A stretch of 64,000 nucleotides of DNA from Tessaracoccus flavescens (GTDB taxonomy: Bacteria; Actinomycetota; Actinomycetes; Propionibacteriales; Propionibacteriaceae). The translations under genes were made by a program, and so were the position numbers. The stretch covers positions 744,001 to 808,000 of the forward strand of contig NZ_CP019607.1 in NCBI RefSeq assembly GCF_001998865.1, given 5' to 3'. Below are positions 36,365 to 45,307 of this stretch, piece after piece. How positions within the stretch are numbered: position 1 is the first letter of the stretch; each line of letters opens with the position of its first letter. Below the pieces are notes generated by a model, which had not been told where the DNA came from, did no database searches, and worked only from the letters and a program-made list of their open reading frames with translations.

Positions 36365-37198
36365 TCAGCCCTGGGTTGCGGCAGTTCCCGCCGTCGACTG
36401 CCGCACCACGAGCACCGGCTTCAACACCACCGAGACGTGTTCATGTGTTCGGCCGTCGTCGATCTCAGCCTCCAACAGTTCGACGGCGCGCCGCCCGAGT
36501 TCCGCGCTCGGCTGGCGCACCGAGGAGATCGGCACGATTGCGTTGGCGCAGAAATCAATGTCGTCATAGCCGATGAGCGCGATGTTCTCGGGGACCCGCA
36601 CACCCCTGTTCATCACCAGCGCCTGCAACAGCCCGGTCGCGAGCAGGTCGTTCATCGCGAAGATCGCGTCTGGGATCGGAGACATCGTGCGCAGGATCTG
36701 CTCGCCAATGGCGCGCCCGGCGAGGATCGTCATGTCCGGGGCCTCCAGATAGGCCAACTCCACTCCCCTCCCCTCGGCGGCAGCCAAGGCTCCGGCGTGC
36801 CGACGGCCCACCTGGCGGAAATGGGGCGGCCCTCCGACGACGAGTATTCTCGTGCGCCCCAGGCCGATGAGGTGATCTACGGCGAGATAGCCGCCGTAGT
36901 GGTCGTCGACGACGATCGTGCAGAAGCCCTCCTCCGGATCGACGGAGTCGACCAATACCACGGGGGTTCCGCGGTGCGCCGTCGCGCGATGTTGATCTAG
37001 GTCCGCGCCACTCGGGGTGACGAGCACGCCGCGCACCCGCTGCTGCTCGAATTGGGAGAGGTAGTACTCCTCTTTGCCATCGCGGAGGTGGCTGTTGGCC
37101 ACGAAGAGCCCGAGGCCGTGCGCTTCGGCGACCTCCTCAGCCTCGAGCGCGATGGAACCGTAGAAGGGGTTCTGGGTGTCGATGACGACTAAGACGAC
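36365..37198 (-). pseudogene. LacI-family regulator lacking its DNA-binding domain
   Basis: About 277 residues of effector-binding domain can be read: VVLVVIDTQNPFYGSIALEA, then QQRVRGVLVTPSGAD, GLGRTRILVVGGPPHF, AIFAMNDLLATGLLQAL and IALIGYDDIDFCANAIVPIS. The N-terminal HTH and hinge (about 60 residues) are gone; in their place an ISL3 remnant begins near 37199. An internal ATG at 37102 could start a 245-residue HTH-less protein. It probably no longer represses the operators beside the neighbouring genes. Confidence 0.82.
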
Positions 37199-37474
37199 GT
37201 CCCCGGCCCCTGTCGAACCGAGGGCTCCGGCTCCCGCATATCCCGCACCGGTTCATGCACCGCTTGAACGGCCTGACCCGCACCACCAGATCTCCCGATA
37301 CCTCATCGAAGTCCATCGCTTCGACGACCGTGTTCTCGACACCAACCAGCCGGGCACATACCCTGGAACCAAGCACGCCGCTTCTCGCTTTCAGGTCCTG
37401 TTCTTAGAAAAACAAGAACCTAGCCAGAAGCGGCGTGTCCCTCACCCCCGACCCACACATCGGTAACAAGAGCC
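37199..37474 (-). mobile_element. 5' end of an ISL3-family insertion sequence
   Basis: From a GTG at 37376 the minus strand reads SRVCARLVGVENTVVEAMDF, then DEVSGDLVVRVRPFKRCMNR and CGICGSRSPRFDRG, the zinc-finger N-terminus of ISL3 transposases. It is cut after about 60 residues where lacI sequence begins. A 25-bp terminal repeat (37450-37474) matches that of the ISL3 remnant at 21844 at 20 of 25 positions. Between the repeat and the start codon lies a large hairpin (37374-37437). Confidence 0.78.
37374..37437. repeat. Large inverted repeat over the ISL3 transposase start
   Basis: Outer arms cacgccgcttct (37374-37385) and agaagcggcgtg (37426-37437) are perfect 12-bp complements; an inner hairpin gttctt/aagaac (37400-37405, 37414-37419) sits in the loop. 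The GTG start codon lies within the outer arm, so the hairpin would hide the start in the mRNA, a known way to limit transposase synthesis from outside transcription. Confidence 0.6.
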
Positions 37475-37507
37475 GGAAAAGTGCTCAAGGCGACAGCGAC
37501 CACCGCC

Positions 37508-38452
37508 TCAGCGGCGGACCAGGTTGCGCACCACTCCCCCTGTGCGGACGGCCTCGATGTTGTGGGCGAGCAGCTCGTCGGCGTGCTGCGGGCGGCCGCC
37601 GGCGACGTGCGGGGTGATCAGCAGCGTCGGCTGGTCCCACAGCGGTGACTCGGCGGGCAGCGGCTCCGTAGCCGTCACGTCGAGCGCCGCTCCGGCGAGC
37701 CTGCCCGACTCCAGCGCCTCGACGAGGGCCTCCTCTTCGACGGTGCTCCCCCGCCCAACGTTGACGAGGACGGCGCCCTCCTTCAGCTGCGCGAACCGCT
37801 CCGCGTCCATCGCGTTGGCCGTCGACGGATGGTTCGGCAGGATCATCACCAGCACGTCGGTCTCGGCGAGCACGTCGGCCAGGCCCGAGTCGTCGACCAC
37901 CCGCACCCCGTCGCGCTCACCCGCGGTGCGCGCGACGCCCGTGACGTCGGCCCCGAGCGCGCGCACGAGCGGCGCGAGCGTCGAGCCGATCGACCCGTAG
38001 CCCCAGATCGTCACGTTGGCCCCGGCGAGCGTCGTGACACGCCCGTCGTTGGCGCGGAGCTTCATCGCGCCGTCATGGCCGACCGCCCAGACGTGGCGGA
38101 CCGCGTTCTGCACGGCGAGCGGGAAGTTGCGCAGCAGCGCGAGGATCATGCCGAGCGCGTGCTCCGCCACGGGCCCGTCGTGCAGGCCGACCCCGCTCGC
38201 GATGGGGACCTCTGGGTCGAAGCCAGCCGCGACGACAGGATCGGGGCCTGCCAGGAAGGCCTGGACGAGCCGGAGCCTGGTCAGGCGCTGCGCCGAGTCC
38301 TTGAGGACCTCGTTCGGCTGGCCCCACGCGACCAGCACCTCCGCGTCGAGATGCTCGTCCGCGACGGGTTGCGAGCCGTCGATGATGACGATCTCCGCGT
38401 CGTCGATCTTCGGCAGCCTGCCCTTGTAGGCCTTGGGGACCAGAACCTTCAC
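37508..38452 (-). CDS. D-isomer-specific 2-hydroxyacid dehydrogenase
   Basis: 314 residues. The NAD-binding motif is VTIWGYGSIGSTLAPLVRAL; the catalytic Arg, Glu and His are in VNVGRGSTVEEEAL, TATEPLPAESPLW and ITPHVAGGRPQ. The GTG at 38452 (VKVLVPKAYKGRL) has an aaaggag RBS and is chosen over an in-frame ATG 105 bases upstream, which overlaps the glyQS promoter. Substrate not predictable; glyoxylate/phosphoglycerate-like family. It diverges from glyQS. Confidence 0.88.
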   Translation of the reverse strand: MKVLVPKAYKGRLPKIDDAEIVIIDGSQPVADEHLDAEVLVAWGQPNEVLKDSAQRLTRLRLVQAFLAGPDPVVAAGFDPEVPIASGVGLHDGPVAEHALGMILALLRNFPLAVQNAVRHVWAVGHDGAMKLRANDGRVTTLAGANVTIWGYGSIGSTLAPLVRALGADVTGVARTAGERDGVRVVDDSGLADVLAETDVLVMILPNHPSTANAMDAERFAQLKEGAVLVNVGRGSTVEEEALVEALESGRLAGAALDVTATEPLPAESPLWDQPTLLITPHVAGGRPQHADELLAHNIEAVRTGGVVRNLVRR

Positions 38453-38530
38453 GATGCTCCTTTGCGGGTTGTGGGTCGTCTGCCAGCCAGCATGGCACAC
38501 ACCGGTTGAGCGTTGCGCGGCGGAAGTAGG

Positions 38531-38536
38531 TAATCT
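38531..38536 (+). promoter_or_regulatory. -10 box of leaderless glyQS
   Basis: TAATCT lies six bases before the GTG at 38543 and no Shine-Dalgarno is present. Confidence 0.5.
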
Positions 38537-38542
38537 GCTCGG

Positions 38543-41500
38543 GTGCTGACGATGCAAGACGCCCTACGCCGACTCTCCGACTACTGGACCTCGAAGGGCT
38601 GCCTCACGTGGCAGCCGTTCAACACGGAGGTCGGTGCCGGAACCATGAACCCGGCCACCGTCCTGCGCGTGCTCGGACCCGAGCCGTGGGACGTCGCCTA
38701 CGTCGAGCCCTCCGTGCGCCCGGATGACTCCCGCTACGGCGAGAACCCCAACCGGCTCCAGACGCACACCCAGTTCCAGGTGATCCTCAAGCCGGAGCCA
38801 GGCGACCCGCAGGAGCTGTACCTCGGCTCGCTCGAGGCCCTCGGTATCGACCTGTCGAAGCACGACGTGCGCTTCGTCGAGGACAACTGGCAGCAGCCTG
38901 CGATCGGCGCGTGGGGCCTCGGCTGGGAGGTGTGGCTCGACGGCATGGAGATCACGCAGTTCACCTACTTCCAGCAGGTCGGCGGCCAGAACCTCGACCC
39001 GATCCCGGTCGAGCTGACCTACGGCGTCGAGCGCATCCTCATGGCACAGCAGGGCGTGACCCACTTCAAGGACATCGTCTACGCGACCGCCGCGGACGGG
39101 CGCCCCGTCACCTACGGCGAGGCCTTCGGCCAGCAGGAATACGAGATGAGCCGCTACTACCTCGACGACGCGGACGTCGAGGCCAACCGCGCGCTCTACG
39201 AGACCTACGTCGGCGAGGCGACCCGCATGGTGGAGGCCCGCCTCCCAGTGCCCGCGCACTCCTACATCCTCAAGTCGAGCCACGCGTTCAACGTGCTCGA
39301 CGCGCGCGGCGCCATCTCGACGACGGAGCGCGCGAAGGCGTTCGCGACCATGCGTCGCCTGATGCGCGACACCGCAGCCCTGTGGATCGAGCGCCGCGAG
39401 GAACTCGGCTTCCCCCTGACCCGTGAGCAGTCCTCGACGGGCCCCGTCGCCCCGGAGCAGACCGATCCGGCGAGCCTCGGCACCGCGCCGCAGACCTTCG
39501 CGCTGGAGATCGGCGTCGAGGAACTGCCCCCGCATGTGGTCCCCCAGACCATCGAGGCCGTCCGTGAGGCGCTGACCTCGAAGCTGGCCGCGACCCGCCT
39601 CGAGCACGGGACGATCACCGTCGACGGCACGCCGCGGCGCATCGTCGCGATCGTCGAGGGCCTCGCCGCGGCCGAGCCGGACGCCGAGCAGCTGCGCAAG
39701 GGTCCGAAGTGGTCGGCGGCATTCGACGCGGCGGGCAACCCGACCAAGCCGCTCGAGGGCTTCATGCGCGGCCAGGGCGTCACGGCCGACCAGGTCGTCA
39801 AGGCCGAGATCGGCGGCAACGAGCACGCGGCCGTCAAGGTCTCCGTCGAGGGCCGAGGCGTTCTCGACGTGATGAGCGAGATCGTCGCCGACGTCGTCAG
39901 CGGGCTGCGCGCCGAGAAGAACATGCGCTGGAGCGACCCAAAGCTGTCGTTCTCCCGCGCCATCCGCTGGCTTGTCGCCCTCTGGGGCGGCGCCGTGGTG
40001 CCAGCCGTCATCTCCGACCTGAGCGCCGGCCGCACGACCGTCCTTGAGCGTCCGGTCGCGGGCGACATCGACGGGAGGCGCTCCGACGGCGCCCGCGTCG
40101 GCACCGTCGAGATCGCCTCTGCCGACGACCTGCTGCCTACGATCACCGAGGGCCGGATCATCCTGGCCAGCGACGCCCGCCGCGCCTCGGTCGGCGAGCA
40201 GGCCACCGCGCTCGCTGCGACCGTCGGCGGAACCGTTGACCTGGAAGGCGAGTCGGCCCTGGTTGACGAGATCACCAACCTGGTCGAGGAGCCCCACGGC
40301 GTGCTCGGCCACTTCGACGAGCGCTACCTCGACCTGCCCGAGCGCATCCTCACCACCGTCATGCGCAAGCATCAGCGCTACCTGCCCGTCTACCGCGACG
40401 GAAAGCTGGCGCCGCACTTCGTCACCATGGCCAACGGCCTCTGCGACGACGACACCGTGCGCGCTGGCAACGAGTCGGTCATCCGGGCCCGCTACGAGGA
40501 CGCGCTGTTCTTCTGGAACGCCGACCTCGCCGCCGAGAACGTCGACGGCTTCGTCCCCGGACTCGACGCGCTGACCTTCGAGGACCGCCTCGGGTCGGTC
40601 GGCCTGCGTGCCCGACGCATCGCCGACGTCGCGGGAAGGCTCGCCGCCCGCGTCAAGCTCGAAGGCTCCGAGCGCGAGACGCTGACCCGCGCCGGGCAGC
40701 TCGCCAAGTTCGACCTCGCCACGCAGATGGTGGTCGAGATGAGCTCGCTCGCCGGTTTCATCGCCCGCGAGTACGCCGTCCGCAAGGGCGAGACCGCAGA
40801 GGTGGCCGAGGCGCTCTACGAGATGGAGCAGCCCCACACCTCCGCCGATCCCGTGCCGGCGTCCACCCCCGGCGCGCTGCTGGCGCTTGCCGACCGGTTC
40901 GACCTGCTCGCTGCCATGTTCGCGCTCGGGGCGAAGCCGACCGGCTCCTCCGACCCGTTCGGGCTGCGCCGCGCCGCCCTCGGCGTGGTCCGGATCCTGC
41001 GCGAGTCGGCTGGCACGCCGCTGGAGAAGCTGACCATCCGGGCCGGCCTCGAGGACGCCGTCGCCCGCCTGGCCGAGCAGGGTGTCGAGGTGGCCCCCGA
41101 CGCCGTCGACGCGGCGCTCGAGTTCACCATCGGCCGCTTCGCGCAGCTGCTGCGCGACGAGGGCACCTCCGCCGACCTGGTCAACGCGATCCTTCCTGCG
41201 GCCAACGCCCCCGGGCGCGCGTCGCGGCTGCTCCGCGAGCTCTCGGAGCTCGAGGACGAGCGGCTCGACGACCTCGTCGAGGCCCTCGTGCGCATCTCGC
41301 GCATCCTCCCCGGAAAGGTCAAGCCGACCTACGACCGCTCGAAGCTCACCGAGCCTGCGGAGCTTGCCCTCGCCGACGCGATCGAGAAGATGCCGGCAGA
41401 CACGGCATCGCGCTCGATGGCCGACGTGGTCGAGCTGACCGATCCGCCGGTTGCGGCCGCCGAGGAGTTCTTCGAGGAGATCCTGGTCAACGCGGAGGAT

Positions 41501-41599
41501 CCGGCCGTGCGCGCCGCCCGCCAGGGGCTGCTCGCCTCGCTCCTTGCCGCCGCCCCGGCAGGCATCGACTGGAAGGCCCTCGACACGGCGCTGAGCTGA
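38543..41599 (+). CDS. glyQS: Glycyl-tRNA synthetase, fused alpha and beta subunits
   Basis: 1018 residues. Residues 1 to about 300 are the alpha subunit (SDYWTSKGCLTWQPFNTEVG, then VAYVEPSVRPDDSRYGENPN and LEVWLDGMEITQFTYFQQ-like text). After a linker rich in Pro, Ala and Thr, the beta subunit starts at FALEIGVEELPPHVVPQTIE and runs to the C-terminal helical region (FFEEILVNAEDPAVRAARQG). Charges tRNA-Gly. Separate GlyQ and GlyS chains, or a different dimeric GlyRS in most Actinobacteria, are the common forms; a fused gene is less usual. A long antisense open frame over it is an artefact of codon bias. Confidence 0.95.
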   Translation: MLTMQDALRRLSDYWTSKGCLTWQPFNTEVGAGTMNPATVLRVLGPEPWDVAYVEPSVRPDDSRYGENPNRLQTHTQFQVILKPEPGDPQELYLGSLEALGIDLSKHDVRFVEDNWQQPAIGAWGLGWEVWLDGMEITQFTYFQQVGGQNLDPIPVELTYGVERILMAQQGVTHFKDIVYATAADGRPVTYGEAFGQQEYEMSRYYLDDADVEANRALYETYVGEATRMVEARLPVPAHSYILKSSHAFNVLDARGAISTTERAKAFATMRRLMRDTAALWIERREELGFPLTREQSSTGPVAPEQTDPASLGTAPQTFALEIGVEELPPHVVPQTIEAVREALTSKLAATRLEHGTITVDGTPRRIVAIVEGLAAAEPDAEQLRKGPKWSAAFDAAGNPTKPLEGFMRGQGVTADQVVKAEIGGNEHAAVKVSVEGRGVLDVMSEIVADVVSGLRAEKNMRWSDPKLSFSRAIRWLVALWGGAVVPAVISDLSAGRTTVLERPVAGDIDGRRSDGARVGTVEIASADDLLPTITEGRIILASDARRASVGEQATALAATVGGTVDLEGESALVDEITNLVEEPHGVLGHFDERYLDLPERILTTVMRKHQRYLPVYRDGKLAPHFVTMANGLCDDDTVRAGNESVIRARYEDALFFWNADLAAENVDGFVPGLDALTFEDRLGSVGLRARRIADVAGRLAARVKLEGSERETLTRAGQLAKFDLATQMVVEMSSLAGFIAREYAVRKGETAEVAEALYEMEQPHTSADPVPASTPGALLALADRFDLLAAMFALGAKPTGSSDPFGLRRAALGVVRILRESAGTPLEKLTIRAGLEDAVARLAEQGVEVAPDAVDAALEFTIGRFAQLLRDEGTSADLVNAILPAANAPGRASRLLRELSELEDERLDDLVEALVRISRILPGKVKPTYDRSKLTEPAELALADAIEKMPADTASRSMADVVELTDPPVAAAEEFFEEILVNAEDPAVRAARQGLLASLLAAAPAGIDWKALDTALS

Positions 41600-41694
41600 T
41601 CCAGCCGCCGGGTCACCACCGTGGAGGGGCCGCGTCACCGTCAGCGGTGTCGCGGCCCTCGCACGTCCGGCGACGGATTCGGTTACCGTGGCAC

Positions 41695-41892
41695 ATGGAC
41701 ATCACAGTGCGGCTCTCACCCCAAGACGACAAGATGCTGCGCGAGATCGCCGAGGCCGAGGGCGTCAGCCCCGAGGATGCCCTCCTCAAGTCGGTCCACG
41801 AGGCTGCGCTGCACCGCGGCATCGTGGGCAACGTGGCGGGCACAACGGCCTCGGCCCCTGCAAGGCCGGCCGACCTGCTCGAGCTGATGTGA
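41695..41892 (+). CDS. Small ribbon-helix-helix-like protein
   Basis: 65 residues: MDITVRLSPQDDKMLREIAE, then AEGVSPEDALLKSVHEAAL, a beta strand followed by two helices as in CopG/antitoxin-type DNA-binding proteins, then a short tail. No toxin gene follows. A TACCGT box five bases upstream suggests a leaderless start. Possibly an orphan antitoxin or an autoregulator. Confidence 0.6.
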   Translation: MDITVRLSPQDDKMLREIAEAEGVSPEDALLKSVHEAALHRGIVGNVAGTTASAPARPADLLELM

Positions 41893-41935
41893 GCGAGGCC
41901 TGATCCGCCAACCGCCCCTGGTTGCGAACCCTCGC

Positions 41936-42538
41936 TCAGACGACCTTGATCCCGAGGATGTCGGCGAGCACGGGGGCCAGCTCCGTCACCTGGTCAGAGC
42001 CGAGGGTGACGCCCTTCAGCCCCTCCGGGTTCGACTCGAGGCCCTGCACCCGGGCTCCCCGCAGATCGATCCGCCGGGTGCGGGAACTGGTCAGCGTGAC
42101 CTTGCCGATCGTCGTGTCGATGAAGTTCAGCACCTCGACCTTGGCCTCCGACAGATCGAGGTCGCCGATGACGGCCTTGTCGATCTCGAGCCGGTTGATC
42201 GTCGTGCCGCGCAGGTTGAGGTAGTCGATCTTCCCACCGACGATCCGCACCCGGGTCCATGTGCCGCCGAAGGCCTGCACGGCCCCGATCCGGGACTCGA
42301 CGATCTCCACGTCTTGGAGCGACGACTTCGCGAGCGACAGGTCGGTGGCGTGGGCGGAACGGAGCTCGACGTCGGCCAGCCTGCAGCCGATCAGCTTCGC
42401 CCCGCTGAGGTCGGCGTCGGTGAACCGGCTGTCGAGGATCCGCAGACCGTGCCGTTCGGGCCCGCTGAAGGAGACCCGTGACTCGTCGACCCCCTCGATG
42501 TAGCCGTCCTCCAACAGGTCCTGCACGTCGATCGTCAT
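41936..42538 (-). CDS. Pentapeptide-repeat-like protein
   Basis: 200 residues. The middle consists of repeats of the A(D/N)LxX type in a loose form (DADLSGAKLIGCRLADVELR, then IDYLNLRGTTINRLEID and GDLDLSEAKVEVLNFID), predicting a right-handed beta helix. The N-terminus (MTIDVQDLLEDGYIEGVDES) and C-terminus are non-repetitive. Cytosolic; function unknown. Some pentapeptide proteins mimic DNA and protect gyrase, but this one has too little in common to say that. Confidence 0.75.
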   Translation of the reverse strand: MTIDVQDLLEDGYIEGVDESRVSFSGPERHGLRILDSRFTDADLSGAKLIGCRLADVELRSAHATDLSLAKSSLQDVEIVESRIGAVQAFGGTWTRVRIVGGKIDYLNLRGTTINRLEIDKAVIGDLDLSEAKVEVLNFIDTTIGKVTLTSSRTRRIDLRGARVQGLESNPEGLKGVTLGSDQVTELAPVLADILGIKVV

Positions 42539-42648
42539 GCGCTCAGGCTACCCATCGCCGCCGACATGCCCCGCGTGCCACCTGGGTGCAGCAGACGGGG
42601 TCCCCCGGTCGCAGGCGGATCGTCCCACCGCCTCGCTAGGCTGACGGC

Positions 42649-44130
42649 ATGGCAGGCAAGGGGTGGTTCGGACTTCCGTTCTTCTCGCTCAACCCACGCC
42701 CGGAGGTCGTCTCGTGCGTCCTGTCCGGCGGCGGTTCGCGCGCGAGTTTCCAGCTCGGGGCACTGGATTACCTGTACCGCCACGATGAACAGTTCACCCC
42801 GACGATCTTCGTCGGGGCCTCGGCCGGGTCCATTCTCGCCTCGACGCTCGCCCAGAGCGCCGACCGGGACGTCCAGCAGGAGTACCTGCGCAGGCTCCGC
42901 GAGATCTGGGACGCGATGACCGAGCCGAACGACATGTTCACCCCCCGCCCCTGGTACGAGCGGCTCGCGACGGAGGGCCCGCAGTTGCTCGAGCTCGTCA
43001 AACCTCTGCGCACCGACCCGCGGCCAGCCCCGCCGAGACCCCAACGCGCGCCGCTGCTGCCCTTCCTCCGACAGAGCCCGGCGAGCCCTCCGACCCCGGA
43101 GCTCCCGCCACAGCCCACACCGCTTGAACTGGCCCTGACTCCTGACTCCGACGAGCCCGTGCGTTCCGAGTGGTCCCTCGCCGCCCTCTCATCGATCGCC
43201 TCACACCTTGGCCGCCTGCCGAGGATCGGCAGCGACCTCAACGCGATCGCGCACGGCCTCGATGCAAGCAAGTCGATGTACCGCCCGGGCCCGGTGCTGC
43301 TGGAACTGCTGCGCGAGGAGACCTTCTTCCCGGCCCGCGTCGCGGCCTCTGGCGCGACGCTGCGGATCGCGATGGTGGCGCTCGAGTCCGGGGAGTTGCG
43401 CTTCATGACCGAGCGCGGCAGCTTCGTCAACCGCAACAACGAGCCCCTGCCCGGAGGCCTGCACGATCTCACCATCGGCGTGCTTGCCTCGTGCGCCATC
43501 CCTGCGGTGTTCAGGCCGGTGCCGATCGGCAACGAGACCTATGTCGACGGCGGCGTCCGCGAGAACCTGCCCGCCGCGCTCGCCATCGGTCACCTCGGCG
43601 CGGTCCGCAACTACGTGGTCAGCTCCCAGTCCTCCGGCGTGCACCGCCGCGGGTCGATGGCAGACGCCGATCTCTTCAGCATCGTAATGCGCTCGACGGA
43701 GATCCTGATCGACGAGGCCGGGCGCGACGAGCTCGCCTACGCGCACTCGGCGGGATCCATCGTGATCTACCCCGAGCTCAGCGTGCACGACGCGATGACG
43801 GTGGACCCGGCCCTGATCGCCATCAACGAGGCCTACGGCTGGCTCCGGGCCGCCGAACAGCATCTCCACCTCGATCAGGCGGCCGAGGCGAGGCACCGCC
43901 GCATCATCGAGGCCCGGCTCCGCGCGCTCCAGGCCGAACAGGACTACCTCTCGACCGAGGAGCCAGACAAGCGACGCCTTCGCGCACTCCGCTCCGCGAA
44001 GACGGAACTGCGCGACGCTGTCCGCTCGGCACGGGACGTGCCCCTCCCCCCTGGCGCCGAGGAGTGGTGGCGCACCTGGGAGCCCCGGGCGACGCCCGTC
44101 GCGCTCGACCCGCCCTGGCTCACCGCCTGA
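42649..44130 (+). CDS. Patatin-like phospholipase with C-terminal helical domain
   Basis: 493 residues. Motifs: LSGGGSRASFQLGAL (oxyanion hole), FVGASAGSILAST (nucleophile Ser) and YVDGGVRENLP (catalytic Asp). A proline-rich insert separates the first two motifs from the third. The C-terminal 100 residues are charged and helical (AAEQHLHLDQAAEARHRRII). A TAGGCT box six bases before the ATG suggests leaderless expression. Second patatin of the window, not closely similar to the one at 24803. Confidence 0.88.
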   Translation: MAGKGWFGLPFFSLNPRPEVVSCVLSGGGSRASFQLGALDYLYRHDEQFTPTIFVGASAGSILASTLAQSADRDVQQEYLRRLREIWDAMTEPNDMFTPRPWYERLATEGPQLLELVKPLRTDPRPAPPRPQRAPLLPFLRQSPASPPTPELPPQPTPLELALTPDSDEPVRSEWSLAALSSIASHLGRLPRIGSDLNAIAHGLDASKSMYRPGPVLLELLREETFFPARVAASGATLRIAMVALESGELRFMTERGSFVNRNNEPLPGGLHDLTIGVLASCAIPAVFRPVPIGNETYVDGGVRENLPAALAIGHLGAVRNYVVSSQSSGVHRRGSMADADLFSIVMRSTEILIDEAGRDELAYAHSAGSIVIYPELSVHDAMTVDPALIAINEAYGWLRAAEQHLHLDQAAEARHRRIIEARLRALQAEQDYLSTEEPDKRRLRALRSAKTELRDAVRSARDVPLPPGAEEWWRTWEPRATPVALDPPWLTA

Positions 44131-44140
44131 TCGCCACGGG

Positions 44141-44758
44141 TCACGGGGCGACCGACTCGCGTCCCTCGACCCTCCTGGCGACCGAGACCGCGAGCAGGGC
44201 GATCCCGATCCCGAGCACGATCACGCCGACGACGGCTAGGATCGGTGGCAGGAAGACCCGCAGCCCGATCAGTAGCGCCCCGATGGCGAGCAGACTCACC
44301 GGCAGGAGGGGAGCCGCCCGGCCGGCGAGCAGCGCCGCACCGAATGACAGCATCCCCGCGAGGAAGAAGAAGCCGGCCACGGCGAAGAACCCGCCGACCG
44401 GCCCGGCGAGCAGTTCGGCCCTCTGCGCGTCGCCGACCCGTGCGAGCACGTAGTGGGTGACGACCTCGACGACGACCAGGAATGAGGTCGCGAGCACCGC
44501 GGCGAGCCCGGTCGCGGCGATCCAGGCGGCCGCTCTCCCGCTGCCTGCCCGGACGCTCCACAGCACCCCGGTCAGGGCGAGCACGCCGAAGCCCGAGCCG
44601 AGCGGCGCGAGCAGGCGGAGGACCGTCAGGTCAGGCAGGACTCCTGCGAGGCGCAGGCCGTTGATCGTGAGCACGAGGGCTGACGCTATCGCGACGGCGA
44701 CCATGAGGTTCCGGACGACGGTGGACGACTGCAATGGCATATAACGAGTGTTATTCAT
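44141..44758 (-). CDS. Hypothetical membrane protein under TetR control
   Basis: 205 residues (199 if the second ATG, at 44740, is used). Six or so membrane helices, e.g. LMVAVAIASALVLTINGLRL and GGFFAVAGFFFLAGMLSFGA. No family recognised. It diverges from a tetR gene and the two share an 30-base region holding two identical-architecture palindromes; the first ATG lies inside one of them, so regulation by that TetR is very likely. Function might be transport or envelope-related (guess). Confidence 0.65.
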   Translation of the reverse strand: MNNTRYMPLQSSTVVRNLMVAVAIASALVLTINGLRLAGVLPDLTVLRLLAPLGSGFGVLALTGVLWSVRAGSGRAAAWIAATGLAAVLATSFLVVVEVVTHYVLARVGDAQRAELLAGPVGGFFAVAGFFFLAGMLSFGAALLAGRAAPLLPVSLLAIGALLIGLRVFLPPILAVVGVIVLGIGIALLAVSVARRVEGRESVAP

Positions 44759-44770
44759 AACGACTGTTAT
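44741..44770. promoter_or_regulatory. Twin TetR operators in the divergent promoter region
   Basis: ataac-gagt-gttat (44741-44754) and ataac-gact-gttat (44757-44770) are two copies of the same 14-bp palindrome with centres 16 bp apart, so on nearly the same helix face. The second overlaps the TATACT -10 box (44768-44773) of tetR. Confidence 0.78.
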
Positions 44771-44780
44771 ACTTCATCCC

Positions 44781-45284
44781 ATGGCCAAGAGCAAGAGCGA
44801 AGAGATCGAGAACCGGCTGAGGACCGGGGCGTTGTCACTGCTGGAACGCGACGGCGCACAGGCTCTCTCGGCGAGAAAGATCGCCACCGAGGCGGGGCGC
44901 ACGACGATGTGCATCTACAGCCACTTCGGCAGCGTGCCCGCCCTGCTCGGCAGCCTCTACGACAACCTCGCCGACGATCTCCTCAGCGCCGTCGACCAAG
45001 GAGACGAGCCGACGCTCGCCCTCGCCGCCTGGGCGGAGACGAACCCGGGAAGCTACCGCCTGCTCTTCCTTCAGGACCTCGCCACCCTCGGCCTCGATCC
45101 CGCCCAACGGGCCAGGCTCGTCGAGGAACTGGTCCGCCGCACGGGCGGCATCGACCGACTTGCCATGGCTCATGGGATGCTCAGCCTGAGCCTCACGGTC
45201 GCGGGCGAGCTTGAGCCACCGGAAGGCGCGCCGTCCTGGACGGAGTTCGTCCGCGCCCGCCTCGTCCGGCTCTGCAGCGCGTGA
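44781..45284 (+). CDS. TetR/AcrR-family transcriptional regulator
   Basis: 167 residues. N-terminal HTH: GALSLLERDGAQALSARKIA followed by TEAGRTTMCIYSHFGSVPAL, the typical TetR form. The ligand domain is short and helical. ATG at 44781 follows TATACT by seven bases (leaderless type). It probably represses itself and the divergent membrane protein gene through the twin operators. Confidence 0.88.
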   Translation: MAKSKSEEIENRLRTGALSLLERDGAQALSARKIATEAGRTTMCIYSHFGSVPALLGSLYDNLADDLLSAVDQGDEPTLALAAWAETNPGSYRLLFLQDLATLGLDPAQRARLVEELVRRTGGIDRLAMAHGMLSLSLTVAGELEPPEGAPSWTEFVRARLVRLCSA

Positions 45285-45307
45285 ACCGACACAGCCTTGG
45301 AGGAACA

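Noticed and set aside
21844..37474. A composite transposon formed by two ISL3 copies
   Set aside because: Both ISL3 remnants are truncated on opposite sides and in direct order as halves of one element; neither could mobilise the interval now, and original intactness cannot be shown.
38564..41638. A 1024-codon open frame antisense to glyQS
   Set aside because: It mirrors the codon-bias of the real gene, has no recognisable motif and no RBS; glyQS on the other strand is certain.
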